Below the pieces are notes generated by a model, which made no database searches, was not told the origin of the DNA, and saw only the letters and a list, made by a program, of their open reading frames with translations. A stretch of DNA of 64,000 bases from Alphaproteobacteria bacterium (GTDB taxonomy: Bacteria > Pseudomonadota > Alphaproteobacteria > Micropepsales > Micropepsaceae): assembly GCA_020852655.1 (NCBI GenBank), contig JADZAI010000050.1, positions 1 through 64,000 of the forward strand. The letters run 5' to 3'. How positions within the stretch are numbered: position 1 is the stretch's first letter; every line of letters begins with the position of its first letter. Made by a program: the position numbers and the translations under genes. Below, piece by piece: positions 1 through 7,524 of the stretch.

Positions 1-369
1 CCCGGTCGCGGCGGCTTCGCCGGCGCGCCGGAGGATGACAATCGAGGATGGCGGTGCAGGTGTCGTTGAAACGACGGGGTTCGATTCTCGGTGGACTCAG
101 GCATGGGTCTCCCGGTCGCGGCGGCTTCGCCGGCGCGCCGGAGGAGGACAATCGAGGATGGCGGTGCGGGTGTCGTTGAAAGGCCGATGTTCGATTTTCA
201 GTAGACTCAGGCATGGGTCCCCAGGTCGCGGCGGCTTCGCCGGCGCGCCGGAGGATGACAATCGAGGATGGCGGTGCAGGTGTCGTTGAAACGACGGGTT
301 CGATTCTCGGTAGACTCAGGCATGGGTCCCCCGGTCGCGGCGGCGTCGCCGGCGCGCCGGAGGATGACA
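1..369. repeat. Tandem array (about 109-bp period) of a palindromic intergenic repeat
   Basis: Three full copies (98-150, 208-260, 317-369) and one truncated copy (1-41) of a GC-rich unit that runs from CAGGCATGGG to GGAGGATGACA, separated by a conserved spacer of about 56 bp. The core GGCGGCTTCGCCGGCGCGCC is strongly self-complementary. Related single or paired copies lie at 5865-6036, 10631-10685 and 13230-13277, so this is a dispersed family. The stretch contains no gene I can support. The array probably continues to the left of the window. Confidence 0.85.
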
Positions 370-378
370 GGGAAGGTG

Positions 379-3033
379 CTATTCCGCCGGGGCTACGGCT
401 TTGGGTTCGGGGTGGCGGCGTTCGCCGATTTTGGCGGCGCTGATGAAGGCCATCATCAAGGTGGCGACGAAGGGGATCGACTGGACGGCGAGCATGGCGA
501 CCCAGACGACCGCGGCGGGGTCGCCGAAGCCGCGCTGAAGGGCGGTCGCCGCGATGGCCAGCCACACCAGGCAGAGCAGGATCAGCTCTTCCGAGGCGAG
601 CAGCAGCACCTGGCGGATCGGCGCGCGGTCTTCGCATTTGGGGGTGCGCAGGAACGGCATCGACTTGGTGAAGAGGCCGGTCCAGACCGCCTTGCCGACG
701 GTGTGCGACAGCGCGAGGCCGGCGATCGAGGCCTGGAGCGCGCCCTTGAAGCCGGTGCCGACGCGGAAGGGATAGAGCAGCAGCGTCTTGCCGGTCTTCA
801 CCGCGAAGAGGCCGAGGGCGATGGCGGCCAGCGAGGTCATCGGCAGATCGTAGGTGAAGGGATCGTAGGCCATCAGCGCGGCCCAGAAGAGCGCCGCGGT
901 GGTGAAGGCGAGCGACAGGCCGTCGGCGAGCCAGGGCAGCCAGCCGGCGATGAAGTGGTAGCGCTGCGAGGGGGTGAGCTGGGTCTTGCCGCCGAACAGC
1001 GCGCCGCCGTGGCGCTTCATGATCTGCATCGCCCCGTAGACCCAGCGATAGCGCTGGTCCTTGTAGGCGCCGAGCGTGTCGGGGATCAGCCCCTTGCCGA
1101 AGCTCTCGGGCAGATAGACGGATTCGTGGCCGTCCTCGAAGATGCGCAGGCCCAGCTCGGCATCCTCGGTGATGCACCACGTCGCCCATTGCTTCTCGGC
1201 GAGCACGGTGCGGCGCATGATGGTCATCGTGCCGTGCTGGATGATCGCGTTGTCCTCGTTGCGCTCCACCATGCCGATCTGGAAGAAGCCGGCATATTCC
1301 TGGTAGGCCATCGCCTTGAAGAGATTCTCCTCGCCGTCGCGATAGTCCTGCGGCCCCTGCACCAGCGCGACCTTCGGATTGGCGAAGTGCGGGATGCAGG
1401 TGGAGAGCCAGTTGGGGTTGACCTGGTAGTCGCTGTCGATGACCGCGACGTATTCGGCGGCGGGGTCGGTCAGTTCCAGCGCCTTGTTGAGGGCGCCGGC
1501 CTTGAAGCCCTTGACGCCGTCGAAGTGGAAGAAGCGGAAGCGCGCGCCGAGCTTTTCGCAATGCGCCTGGACGGGCTTCCAGACGGCTTCGTCTTTGGTG
1601 TTGTTGTCGAGGATGATGACCTCGTAATTCCGGTAGGCGAGACGGGCGAGCGCGTCGATCGTCTCGATCATCATGTCGGGCGGCTCGTTATAGGCCGGGA
1701 CGTGGATGGAGACGCGCGGCTCGTGCGCCATCGGCGGCGGCGCGGCGAGGCGGCGCTGCACGCGCCAGAGGCTCTGCGCCATCTCCACGCATTCGGCGAG
1801 GATGACGGCGATGGCGAGCGAGGCCACGGGCACGACGACGACGAAGACGGCGTAGGTATCCCAGCCCGCATATTCCAGCGCCGCGCTGTCGAAGACGACG
1901 ATGATCGCGGTGACGATGAGCCCGGCAAGCGCGGCGAGGAAGAGCTGGCCGAAGAAGGAAAGATGCGGCGTCGAACGCAGCAGCAGGGCGCCGCCGATCA
2001 TGGTGATGACGACCGCGAAGCCGGCGAACCAGGGCCAGTCGGGCAGCGAGGAGAGATCGCCAGTCAGCTCGAATTTAGGCTTGCCCGCCGCGTCGTAGAC
2101 GCCCCAGAAGGCGCCCACAGCGCCCTCTTCCTCGACCTTGTGCGGCTGGTCGTAGGCTTCGAGCAGGTAATAGTCCCAGTTCAACTCCTTCGCCGCCGTC
2201 AGGAAGGCGCGGACGAAGGCGGCCTGGTGGGCGAGGTCGGGCACCGCGCCCTGCCGCTGGCGCCCCTCCGACGGCCAGCCGGCCTCGCCGATGACGATCG
2301 GCTTGCCGGGGAATTTGTCGCGCAGGACCTGGAGGCGGTTGATGATGTGGCCGACGGCGCTCTCCTGCGCGATGCCTTCCCAGTAGGGCAGCATGTGCAC
2401 CATCAGGACGTCGACTTCCCTGGCGAGGTCGGGGTTGGCGTCCCAGACGTTCCACGGCTCGGCCGTCGTCACCTTCATCCGCCGCGGCACTTCGCGGCGG
2501 ACGCGCTTGATGTATTCGTTGAGTTCGGCGACCGGGATCTCGCCGCGCAGGATGACTTCGTTGCCGACGACGACACGGTCGATGGCGACCGGGTTCTCGC
2601 GGATCACCTTGAGGGCCTCTGCGATCTCCTTCTCGTTCTGCGCCTTGTCGGCGCCGATCCAGATGCCGAGCGCGACCTTCATGCCGAGCTCGTTGGCGAT
2701 GACGGGCAGGCGGTCGAGACCGCGGTCGACCGAGTAGATGCGCACGCGGTTGGTCTGCTCGTGCATCTGCACCATGTCGGCGCGCAGGCGCTCTTCGGAG
2801 AAATGCTCGGTGTCCGACTTCGCGTAGAGGTGGCTCGGATTGTAGGAGAAGCCGCGGATCGGGGCGTTCCAGTCGGGCGCATCCACCGGGCGGTCGAGCG
2901 AAGCCCAGGTGACGACCGACACGACGCTGGCGATGAGCAGCGCCAGCAAAGCGCGGCCGCGGCTGGATCCGATGAGGTAATCCCGCATGCGCGCGAGGAG
3001 GCCAGGGTTGGCCGAAGGCTCCCGCCCGTCCAT
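379..3033 (-). CDS. Membrane glycosyltransferase: GH17-like domain fused to processive GT2 (beta-glucan synthase-like)
   Basis: An 884-residue inner-membrane protein. One N-terminal membrane segment is followed by an extracytoplasmic GH17-like domain (about 50-310, with VVGNEVILRGE and IGEAGWPSEG resembling glucanase acid motifs), three membrane helices, a cytoplasmic GT2 domain (about 460-700) and further C-terminal helices. The GT2 part shows IDSDYQ, TEDAELG and QRYRW, matching the D, DxD, TED and QxxRW signatures of processive synthases. Rhizobial cyclic beta-glucan synthases have a related layout, so beta-1,3/1,6-glucan synthesis is a reasonable inference. The ATG at 3033 is chosen over an upstream in-frame start because GGGAGAG lies at good spacing and the N-terminal anchor follows. 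Confidence 0.85.
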   Translation of the reverse strand: MDGREPSANPGLLARMRDYLIGSSRGRALLALLIASVVSVVTWASLDRPVDAPDWNAPIRGFSYNPSHLYAKSDTEHFSEERLRADMVQMHEQTNRVRIYSVDRGLDRLPVIANELGMKVALGIWIGADKAQNEKEIAEALKVIRENPVAIDRVVVGNEVILRGEIPVAELNEYIKRVRREVPRRMKVTTAEPWNVWDANPDLAREVDVLMVHMLPYWEGIAQESAVGHIINRLQVLRDKFPGKPIVIGEAGWPSEGRQRQGAVPDLAHQAAFVRAFLTAAKELNWDYYLLEAYDQPHKVEEEGAVGAFWGVYDAAGKPKFELTGDLSSLPDWPWFAGFAVVITMIGGALLLRSTPHLSFFGQLFLAALAGLIVTAIIVVFDSAALEYAGWDTYAVFVVVVPVASLAIAVILAECVEMAQSLWRVQRRLAAPPPMAHEPRVSIHVPAYNEPPDMMIETIDALARLAYRNYEVIILDNNTKDEAVWKPVQAHCEKLGARFRFFHFDGVKGFKAGALNKALELTDPAAEYVAVIDSDYQVNPNWLSTCIPHFANPKVALVQGPQDYRDGEENLFKAMAYQEYAGFFQIGMVERNEDNAIIQHGTMTIMRRTVLAEKQWATWCITEDAELGLRIFEDGHESVYLPESFGKGLIPDTLGAYKDQRYRWVYGAMQIMKRHGGALFGGKTQLTPSQRYHFIAGWLPWLADGLSLAFTTAALFWAALMAYDPFTYDLPMTSLAAIALGLFAVKTGKTLLLYPFRVGTGFKGALQASIAGLALSHTVGKAVWTGLFTKSMPFLRTPKCEDRAPIRQVLLLASEELILLCLVWLAIAATALQRGFGDPAAVVWVAMLAVQSIPFVATLMMAFISAAKIGERRHPEPKAVAPAE

Positions 3034-3198
3034 GATCAAGACTCTCCCGCAAAGGGCGCGCGCATGCCAACTGCGCCGGCGCCGTGCTGCTGCAAACAGA
3101 TACCAGTCCCGCCGCATCGCAGCAAACCGAAGGCGCGGGCTGATAGAGCCGAAGTCATGAACGGCACATGAAGCGAAGCGATCCGGCCGGCCCCTGCC

Positions 3199-3969
3199 CT
3201 ATTTCCCGATGCGGAGGAGGTCGACCTGGAACACCAGGGTCTGGCGCGGCGGGATGGAGCCGCGGCCGGCGGCGCCGTAGGCGAGGTCGTAGGGCAGCAC
3301 GAGCTGGAACGATTCGCCTTCCTTCATCAGCGGAATGCCCTCGACCCAGCCGGCGATGAGGCCGGAGAGGTTGAAGGTGGCGGGCGCGTTGCGGGCGAAG
3401 GACGAATCGAACTCGGTGCCGTCGATGAAGCTGCCGCGATAGTTGACCGTGACCTCGTCGTCCGGCGCCGGCCGGCGCCCGGCCTCCACGGCTTTCAGCA
3501 CCGTGTAGCGGAGGCCGCGCGGCAGCGTGGGAGAGGCGGCGTCGGCGTCGATGCCGGCGAGGAAGGCGGCGTTCGCCGCGTCGGTGAGGCGCGCCGGGTC
3601 CAGCTTGAAGCCGGGCGGCTCGGCGGCGAGGAACCAGTCGCGGACGATCTTCGCCGGGGCTTCGAGGTCGGTCTTGAGCGCCGCGAGGCGCCGCTCGATC
3701 CCGGCGCGCAGCTCGGCCTGGTCGGGGCCGGTCGCCAGCCTGGCGAAGTCGCGCGCCAGCATGTCCTGCCCATTCAGGCCGCGCGAGAAGCCGCGGTCGA
3801 GATCGTTCAGCCTGCCGTCGATCTCCTGGAGCCGTGCCAGATCGGCATCGCGCGCGCTGGTCGCCGCCGCGAGGCCGGCGAGGCGGGACTTCAGATCCTC
3901 GCCCTGCCGCCAGAAAAAGACGGCCGCACCGATCGCGACGAGGGCAACGACCCAGCCGAGCGCGCGCAT
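3199..3969 (-). CDS. FKBP-type peptidyl-prolyl isomerase, membrane-anchored (third of three)
   Basis: A 256-residue protein starting with a hydrophobic anchor (MRALGWVVALVAIGAAVFFW), then a charged helical segment to about residue 145, and a C-terminal FKBP domain (about 150-256). The domain has VNYRGSFIDG, FDSSF, GWVEGIPLMKEGE and IPPRQTLVFQVDL, covering the usual active-site Tyr, Phe, Asp and Trp. It catalyses prolyl cis-trans isomerisation, probably on the periplasmic side. It begins only 5 nt after the stop of the preceding FKBP gene, so it is presumably cotranscribed with it. It is last in a run of three FKBP paralogues. Confidence 0.88.
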   Translation of the reverse strand: MRALGWVVALVAIGAAVFFWRQGEDLKSRLAGLAAATSARDADLARLQEIDGRLNDLDRGFSRGLNGQDMLARDFARLATGPDQAELRAGIERRLAALKTDLEAPAKIVRDWFLAAEPPGFKLDPARLTDAANAAFLAGIDADAASPTLPRGLRYTVLKAVEAGRRPAPDDEVTVNYRGSFIDGTEFDSSFARNAPATFNLSGLIAGWVEGIPLMKEGESFQLVLPYDLAYGAAGRGSIPPRQTLVFQVDLLRIGK

Positions 3970-3974
3970 GGCCG

Positions 3975-4370
3975 TCAGGCGACCTTGAGCAGTTCGACCG
4001 TGAAGACGAGATTCTGGCGGCCGGGGATCGAACCGCCGCCATGTTCGCCATAGGCGAGCTGGTAGGGGATCGCGAACTCGAAGGTGTCGCCTTCCTTCAT
4101 GAGCTGCACGCCTTCGGTCCAGCCGGGGATGACCTGGTAGAGCCCGAAGGTGGCCGGGGAATTGCGCTTGTAGGACGAGTCGAACTCGCGCCCGTCGATG
4201 AAGGTGCCGCGATAATGGACGGTGACGTTGCTGCGCGCGGTCGGCTTCTTGCCGCCGTCGGGGCCGGACTTCACGACCTTGTAGCGCAGGCCGCTGTCGG
4301 TCTTCGCCACGCCGGCCTGCGCGTCGTAGTCGTCCATGAACTTGGCGTGGTCGGCGTCGGTCAGGGCCAT
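3975..4370 (-). CDS. FKBP-type peptidyl-prolyl isomerase, short soluble form (second of three)
   Basis: A compact 131-residue FKBP without signal peptide or anchor, therefore probably cytoplasmic. The domain shows VHYRGTFIDG, FDSSYKRN, IPGWTEGVQLMKEGD and AYGEHGGGSIPGRQNLVF, so the catalytic pocket looks complete. The ATG at 4370 is preferred to in-frame upstream starts because AAAGGAACGACG precedes it and the upstream extension is low-complexity shadow sequence. It lies between a chorismate mutase gene (20 nt away) and a membrane-anchored FKBP gene (4-5 nt away). Tandem duplication of one ancestral FKBP is likely. Confidence 0.9.
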   Translation of the reverse strand: MALTDADHAKFMDDYDAQAGVAKTDSGLRYKVVKSGPDGGKKPTARSNVTVHYRGTFIDGREFDSSYKRNSPATFGLYQVIPGWTEGVQLMKEGDTFEFAIPYQLAYGEHGGGSIPGRQNLVFTVELLKVA

Positions 4371-4390
4371 CGTCGTTCCTTTCGGCAGCG

Positions 4391-4684
4391 CTACCGGCGC
4401 TGCATTTCCTCGTGGTGGCGTATGACCTCCTTGATGATGAAGGTCAAAAACTTCTCGGCGAATTCGGGGTCGAGCTTGGATTCGCTCGCCAGCCCCCGCA
4501 GGCGCGCGATCTGACGCTGCTCGCGGCCCGGATCGGCGGCGGGCAGGCCCTTCTCGGCCTTCAGCGCGCCCACCCGCTTGGTGCATTTGAAGCGCTCGGC
4601 GAGCAGGTGGATGAGCGCGGCATCGATATTGTCGATGCTGTCGCGCAGTTCGAGCAGCTCAGGCGCCGGCGTTTGCTGACTCAC
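4391..4684 (-). CDS. Chorismate mutase, AroQ class
   Basis: A 97-residue all-helical protein. It has LRDSIDNIDAALIHLLAERF, KRVGALKAEKGLP, DPGREQRQIARLRGLA and a C-terminal helix ending in HHEEMQRR, the pattern of AroQ-type mutases that convert chorismate to prephenate for Phe and Tyr synthesis. The start is GTG at 4684, which overlaps the TGA of the upstream FKBP gene as GTGA; this implies translational coupling. The downstream neighbour is another FKBP gene. A link between aromatic amino-acid synthesis and prolyl isomerases is not expected, so this may be chance packing in an operon. Confidence 0.88.
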   Translation of the reverse strand: MSQQTPAPELLELRDSIDNIDAALIHLLAERFKCTKRVGALKAEKGLPAADPGREQRQIARLRGLASESKLDPEFAEKFLTFIIKEVIRHHEEMQRR

Positions 4685-5328
4685 GATTCGACCTTCACCA
4701 GTTCGATCTGGAAGACGAGCGTCTGCTTGGGCGGGATCATGCCCTTGCCCTGCTCGCCATAGCCGAGCGCATAGGGCACGACGAGCTCCCACGTATCGCC
4801 TTCTTTCATCAGCGGCAGGGCCTCGACCCAGCCGGGGATCAACTGGTCCAGCGGGAAGGTGACGGGCTGATCGGACTGGTCGAACACCGTGCCGTCGATG
4901 AAGGCGCCCTTGTAGGTGATGGTGATGCTGCTGTGGGCGTGGGGCGACTTGCCGCCGGCGGGGCCGTCCTTGATCGCCCGGTACATGAGGCCGCTCGGGC
5001 GCTTCACGACGCGGTCCTGCTTTTCATAGTCGGCGAGGAACTTGTCGTTGGCCTCGCCGGAGAGCTTGGTCATGTCGAGCTGGGGCGCTTCGGGGGCGCC
5101 GGCGCCCTCGTGCTGCTGCATCCATTGCTGGAGCACCGTCACCAGGCCCTCGAAATCCTGGCGCTGGTTCGTGACCGCCTTCTGCGTCTCGCCGAGCGTC
5201 TTGGTCAGCCCCTCGACCTTCTGGCCGAGCGCCTCGATCTCGCCCTTCTGGCGATCGGTCGTGACATAGGCGTAGGCCCCTGCTCCGATGGCAGCGACGA
5301 GGGCGAGGATGGAGAAGATGCGTTCCAT
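4681..5328 (-). CDS. FKBP-type peptidyl-prolyl isomerase with TM anchor and coiled coil (first of three)
   Basis: A 215-residue protein. A single N-terminal membrane segment (MERIFSILALVAAIGAGAYA) is followed by a heptad-like coiled coil (about 25-65) and an FKBP domain (about 110-215) with ITYKGAFIDG, FDQSDQPV, IPGWVEALPLMKEGD and IPPKQTLVFQIEL. It is likely tethered to the inner membrane with the isomerase in the periplasm, and the coiled coil suggests dimerisation, as in Mip or FkpA proteins. Its stop codon overlaps the chorismate mutase start by four bases. It is the first gene of the four-gene operon on the minus strand. Confidence 0.88.
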   Translation of the reverse strand: MERIFSILALVAAIGAGAYAYVTTDRQKGEIEALGQKVEGLTKTLGETQKAVTNQRQDFEGLVTVLQQWMQQHEGAGAPEAPQLDMTKLSGEANDKFLADYEKQDRVVKRPSGLMYRAIKDGPAGGKSPHAHSSITITYKGAFIDGTVFDQSDQPVTFPLDQLIPGWVEALPLMKEGDTWELVVPYALGYGEQGKGMIPPKQTLVFQIELVKVES

Positions 5329-5397
5329 GCAGGGTCACGGGCCCGAACCGTTGACGAAGCGGCGTTTAGAGCATGCGGCGGAAGGGATTGCACCCCC

Positions 5398-5793
5398 ATG
5401 GGCGTGACCCTGGCGGCCGGCGCGGTGGTGTGGCGCGGCGGCGAGGTGCTGCTCATCCGCCGGGGCAAGGAACCGCGCCTGGGGGAGTGGTCGATCCCCG
5501 GCGGGCGGCTGGAAACCGCCGAGACGCTGAAGCAGGCGGCGGTGCGCGAGGTGCTGGAGGAGACGGCCTGCCGCATCGAGGTGCTGGCGCTGTGCGACGT
5601 GGTGGAGGTGCTGGAGGGCGACCGCCATCTCGTGCTGGTGGACTTCACCGCGCGCTGGCTGTCGGGCGAGCCGGTGGCCGGCGACGATGCGCTGGAGGCC
5701 CGCTTCGTGCCGGCCGACGCGGCGCTGGAGATGGTGCTGTGGAGCGAGACGCGCCGGGTGATCGCACTGAGCCGGGGGCAGATGGGGGTGTGA
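5398..5793 (+). CDS. NUDIX hydrolase
   Basis: A 131-residue protein consisting of one Nudix fold. The Nudix box reads GGRLETAE...REVLEET and matches GX5EX7REUXEEXG, except that the final Gly is Ala. Family members hydrolyse nucleoside diphosphates linked to another moiety, using Mg or Mn held by the box glutamates. The Ala-to-Val start of the fold (TLAAGAVVWRGGEVLLIRRG) resembles ADP-ribose or housecleaning Nudix proteins, but the substrate cannot be read from sequence. It is transcribed divergently from the FKBP operon, with 69 bp between the starts. Confidence 0.88.
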   Translation: MGVTLAAGAVVWRGGEVLLIRRGKEPRLGEWSIPGGRLETAETLKQAAVREVLEETACRIEVLALCDVVEVLEGDRHLVLVDFTARWLSGEPVAGDDALEARFVPADAALEMVLWSETRRVIALSRGQMGV

Positions 5794-5864
5794 ACGGGGG
5801 CTGACGGCGGCGCGCTGGAGACGGTGCTGTGGCACGAACGGGGCTCTGAGTGTCACCCCTTGGC

Positions 5865-6036
5865 TGTCATCCTCCGGCGAGCCGGCGAAGCCGCCGAGGC
5901 CGGGGGAGCCATGCCTGAGCGGTTGAAGAATGGGGTCGCGGACTTTCCGTAGCTGATCCGCCGGTGCGCCATCCTGACAAGCTCAGGCATGGCTCCCCCG
6001 GTCGCGGCGCCTGCGGCGGTGCGCCGGAGGATGACA
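5865..6036. repeat. Inverted pair of the dispersed palindromic repeat
   Basis: This lies in the 384-bp gap between the Nudix gene and the Hsp70-like gene. A minus-oriented copy (5865-5920, beginning TGTCATCCTCCGGCG) faces a plus-oriented copy (5981-6036, ending CGCCGGAGGATGACA) across a spacer of about 60 bp, so the pair can fold into one long stem-loop. The units match the tandem array at 1-369. After it, only the promoter region and GAGGGAGACACAT ribosome site of the next gene are visible. Confidence 0.85.
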
Positions 6037-6177
6037 GGTTGGGGGGAAACAAAAAAATGGCCGGGTGCTGCCGCCCGGCCATCCACGATGCGCGCCGACT
6101 ATAGAGGAAAAGAAACAGTCTGGCGAGCCCCCGAAATTTTCCATAGCTGGGCGGTCTCTTGAACGAGGGAGACACAT

Positions 6178-7431
6178 ATGACGACCGCCTGCGGACTGGA
6201 TTTCGGCACCTCGAACTCGGCCATCGGCGTGATCCGCGACGGCGCGCCGGAACTCGCCGCGCTGGAGAACGGGCAGCCGCTGTTCCCGAGCGCCATCTTC
6301 TTCGACTTCGAACACGGCCGGCCGCTGTTCGGGACGGAGGCGATCGAGACCTACATGACGCAGGTCGACGGGCGGCTGATGCGCGCGCTGAAGTCGATCC
6401 TGGCAACGCCGCTGGTGAAGGAATCGACCTTCCTGAAGACCCAGCGGATCAGCTTCGAATCCGTCATCGGCCTGTTCGTCGCCGAGATGAAGCAGCGCGC
6501 CGAGGAATCGCTCGGCCGGCCGATCGATGCGGTGGTGCACGGACGGCCGGTGCATTTCGTCGACGGCGACGCAGCGGGCGACCGGTTTGCCGAAGACACG
6601 CTGACGGTGATCGCGCAGTCGAAGGGCTTCCGCCATGTGTCGTTCCAGTATGAGCCGCTGGCGGCGGCGCGGGCCTATGAGGCGAAGGTCGAGGCGGAGA
6701 CGCTGGCGCTGATCTGCGACATCGGCGGCGGCACGTCTGACTTCTCGGTCATCCGCCTGGGGCCGGCGCGGCGCGGCATTGCCGACCGCAAGGACGACAT
6801 CCTGGCGAATTTCGGCATAAGGCTCGGCGGCACCGACCTCGACCGGCATCTGTCGCTGGACGCGGCGATGCCGATGCTGGGGCTCGGCTCGTCGCTGCAC
6901 ACCAAGAATCTGCCGATGCCGCGCCAGCTCTATGCCGACCTCGCGCACTGGCCGAGCATCAACCAGCTCTATACGCCGGCGAACCGGCGCATGGTGCACG
7001 AGCTGCACGCCGACGCGGTGGAGCCGCAGAAGGCGGCGCGGCTGAAGACCGTCGTCGACAAGCATCTGGGGCACCGCCTCGCGCTGAGCGTCGAAGAGAC
7101 GAAGATCCGGCTTTCGAACGCGCCGGCGGCGGCGATCGACATGAACTTCATCGAACCGGGGCTCGCGGCGATGGCCGCGCGCGACCGCTTCGACGATGCG
7201 GTGGCGGGCGAGCGGGCCCGCATGGCGGCGGCGGTGCAGGAGACGCTGGCGCGGGCTGAGGTGACGCCGAACGACATCGGCACGGTGTTCCTGACCGGCG
7301 GCTCGAGCCGTGTGCCGGCGCTGAAGAAGGCGATCGCGAGCGTGGTGAGCCCGAATAAATTCGCGACCGGCGACGACCTGCTGTCGGTGGCGATCGGCCT
7401 GACCGAGGAGGCGCGGCTGCGCTACGGCTGA
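6178..7431 (+). CDS. Hsp70-like ATPase, YegD type
   Basis: A 417-residue protein with the actin-like ATPase fold of Hsp70: GLDFGTSNSAIGV (phosphate 1, residues 6-18), CDIGGGTSDFSV (phosphate 2) and FLTGGSSRVPALKKAI (adenosine motif). It ends just after the ATPase domain, so the substrate-binding domain of DnaK is absent, as in YegD proteins. A chaperone-like ATPase role is inferred from family, and the client is unknown. The start is well supported by GAGGGAGA 5-6 nt upstream. It is monocistronic, downstream of the inverted repeat pair. Confidence 0.88.
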   Translation: MTTACGLDFGTSNSAIGVIRDGAPELAALENGQPLFPSAIFFDFEHGRPLFGTEAIETYMTQVDGRLMRALKSILATPLVKESTFLKTQRISFESVIGLFVAEMKQRAEESLGRPIDAVVHGRPVHFVDGDAAGDRFAEDTLTVIAQSKGFRHVSFQYEPLAAARAYEAKVEAETLALICDIGGGTSDFSVIRLGPARRGIADRKDDILANFGIRLGGTDLDRHLSLDAAMPMLGLGSSLHTKNLPMPRQLYADLAHWPSINQLYTPANRRMVHELHADAVEPQKAARLKTVVDKHLGHRLALSVEETKIRLSNAPAAAIDMNFIEPGLAAMAARDRFDDAVAGERARMAAAVQETLARAEVTPNDIGTVFLTGGSSRVPALKKAIASVVSPNKFATGDDLLSVAIGLTEEARLRYG

Positions 7432-7524
7432 CGCATTCCTCGCCGACCGGACAGGCCTTCAACCTAGAGGTGGCGGCTTTCTCGGCATACGTCTAATCTA
7501 TCATGGATGACCGGAGGTGGTAGC

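Noticed and set aside
1-369. Possible CRISPR array
   Set aside because: The spacers are as conserved as the repeats, the unit is a palindrome of over 50 bp that also occurs singly elsewhere, and no cas genes are present.
268-3171. 967-codon plus-strand ORF over the glycosyltransferase gene
   Set aside because: The translation is low-complexity (His, Asp, Arg, Gly, Ala) and is the antisense shadow of a well-supported minus-strand gene with clear motifs.
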